Source: Chlorokybus atmophyticus
Taxonomy: Eukaryota > Streptophyta > Chlorokybophyceae > Chlorokybales > Chlorokybaceae
NCBI GenBank assembly: GCA_009103225.1
Contig: RHPI01000585.1
Coordinates: 285,061 to 349,060 of the forward strand
DNA length: 64,000 nucleotides
Direction of reading: 5' to 3'
The notes under the pieces were generated by a model. It did not search any database. It was not told the DNA's origin and saw nothing but the letters and a program-made list of their open reading frames with translations. The position numbers and the translations under genes were made by a program. This document shows, piece by piece, positions 62,916-64,000 of this stretch; position 1 is the stretch's first letter; every line of letters starts with the position of its first letter.

Positions 62916-64000
62916 TCATGCCTTGGGCACTCCCAATATTCATCCTCCACAGGTGGCATAGAGACACAGTGCGCGTGGTAGCTTTTCCAGCAACCTTCCA
63001 CATCGCAGCCAGATATGGTGCCCCCATCCTTGCAGACAAAGCAGTAGTCTTCATGTTCCCGATGTTCCAACGCATCCAGCTCCAGTCTCGGTCTCATCCT
63101 GTGAACAAAGGTTCGGTGGCCAGGTCTACAGTCTCACAGTAGGGATAGGAGGCATCACAATCGCAAACAGTACCTCTTGTACTCAAAATGCCAGTCACGG
63201 CGTGTGGTCCATGACACCTCGCTCGAGGCGCTATTGGTTTCGCTTTGGGCACCCTGCACCAAGTACACAAGATGGTTGTATGTGATGCCAAAACCCAGGA
63301 TATATGAGGACATCCAGATTCTAATGGACAACGTTGTTAACTCTCCTCTTACCGGAGTGTCCCGGTGCATGCCTCGACGCATGAGACTGCGCCTGTCTTT
63401 AACAAGCGCTACAATTACTTTGTTGTCATGGGGATCAATTCCCTCAAACCACTGGCCCTTGACCTGCCAGCAAGAAGGGATATTCATCAGCCATTTTCAT
63501 ACTACTATTTCAATTTACTATCATCACACCAAGCACACGCCAAAACGATTGCAACACAGCCACTTACCAGGTTGCAATCAAGGTAGGTTTGTTCTGCAAA
63601 GCGGGGCTTGTCTTTTCTTAGGATTGCAAATCCTCCACTGTGCTGGACTTGGTTGCTCATGTACCACCTAGCTCTGAGCAGCTGGTGCTCCCGACCAGCT
63701 ATCACCACAACATCAAAAGATTGCACCCTGCCATACCAATGGATCTTCTTGGTTGGGTCATCTGAGTCACGCCCAACGGTAAACACGCCACAGTCCATGG
63801 TGCGGAGTTTCTTCTCCATTTCCTCTGCTCTGAACTGACCGATGTCCTTGTAGCGTGCTCTGAAGTATCGCTTGATGTACTTTGGAAAGATTGGACCGCT
63901 TAATAGCTCCATCTCGTGCTTTGTAAGCTCCCTAGCAGGTCCACGCCAGTGATGCAGCTCAGTCATATGCTCCATGTCCTTTGCCACGACATGTCCACGA
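62916..64000 (-). CDS. PHD/C5HCH-Ulp1 protease gene, exons 1-3 in the window (5' part, runs off the edge)
   Basis: Exons 63,568 to beyond 64,000, 63,174-63,463 and 62,916-63,098, joined in phase by GT-AG introns of 104 and 75 bp. The first encodes LHHWRGPARELTKHEMELLS and a strand-rich segment (KKIHWYGRVQSFDVVVIAGR, QLLRARWYMS) that looks like a BAH-type reader fold, which is uncertain. The second has VKGQWFEGIDPHDNKVIVAL and RIWMSSYILGFGITYNHLVY. The third has a canonical PHD finger: DYCFVCKDGGTISGCDVEGC, WKSYHAHCV, EYWECPRHE. Its donor (CATGA|gtaagt) joins exon 4 at 57,765 to continue HECHVKNC, giving the PHD-C5HCH pair seen in NSD and EDM2-type chromatin proteins. PHD fingers read histone tails, so a chromatin-targeted SUMO-type protease is inferred. 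With the later exons at least about 688 codons are present. Confidence 0.75.

Overview
This is a eukaryotic nuclear window made mostly of transposable elements nested in one another and in a few short-intron genes. GT-AG introns of about 60-120 bp, Ty1/copia elements primed on half of initiator tRNA-Met, Ty3/gypsy chromoviruses and a DIRS-like tyrosine-recombinase retroelement together suggest a green-lineage alga with a large repeat-rich genome. This is an inference; the species cannot be fixed from the sequence. I saw no bacterial operons, rRNA genes or CRISPR arrays.

Layout. 1-3.6 kb: decayed copia pol on the minus strand. 3.65-10.1 kb: a DIRS-like element (minus strand; gag, RT, RNase H, tyrosine recombinase) with terminal repeats, homopolymer tracts and a second gag fragment. 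10.4-16.9 kb: a 120-bp foldback, a 2.07-kb non-autonomous copia that keeps only gag, four in-frame exons of an unrecognised gene, a tRNA-derived SINE and old LTR and DNA-transposon ends. 17.6-27.5 kb: a LINE fragment, then a decayed gypsy element, split by a second gypsy element that is itself split by a DIRS terminal unit. 28.1-29.7 kb and 49.6-51.1 kb, both minus strand: PHD-like exons and a pogo/Tigger DDE transposase, which may be the two halves of one gene.

29,787-49,460 is the most interesting unit. It is bounded by near-matching inverted termini that start CACAC, with dense arrays of GGACCATGCATGGTCC palindromes inside both ends and a TGACAGTC motif throughout. It carries three multi-exon genes: a duplicated gene with a possible CACTA/Plavaka-type transposase region, a SET-domain coiled-coil gene, and an unrecognised gene expressed divergently from it. 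A young full-length chromovirus, whose gag and pol are separated only by one in-frame TAG, lies in an intron of the third gene. I read the whole as a large CACTA-like DNA transposon carrying a chromatin-type gene, probably recently inactivated because each gene has about one nonsense codon.

51.3-55.4 kb: a 606-bp direct repeat and the gag of another LTR element, cut off at its protease DTG motif. From there a cluster of TGAATATTCA palindromes begins and is followed by a nine-exon minus-strand gene (56,166 to beyond the window end). That gene joins a PHD/C5HCH zinc module to a Ulp1/SENP cysteine protease. An intact, young copia element (57,767-62,818) sits exactly at one of its splice acceptors and rebuilds the acceptor AG at the far edge.
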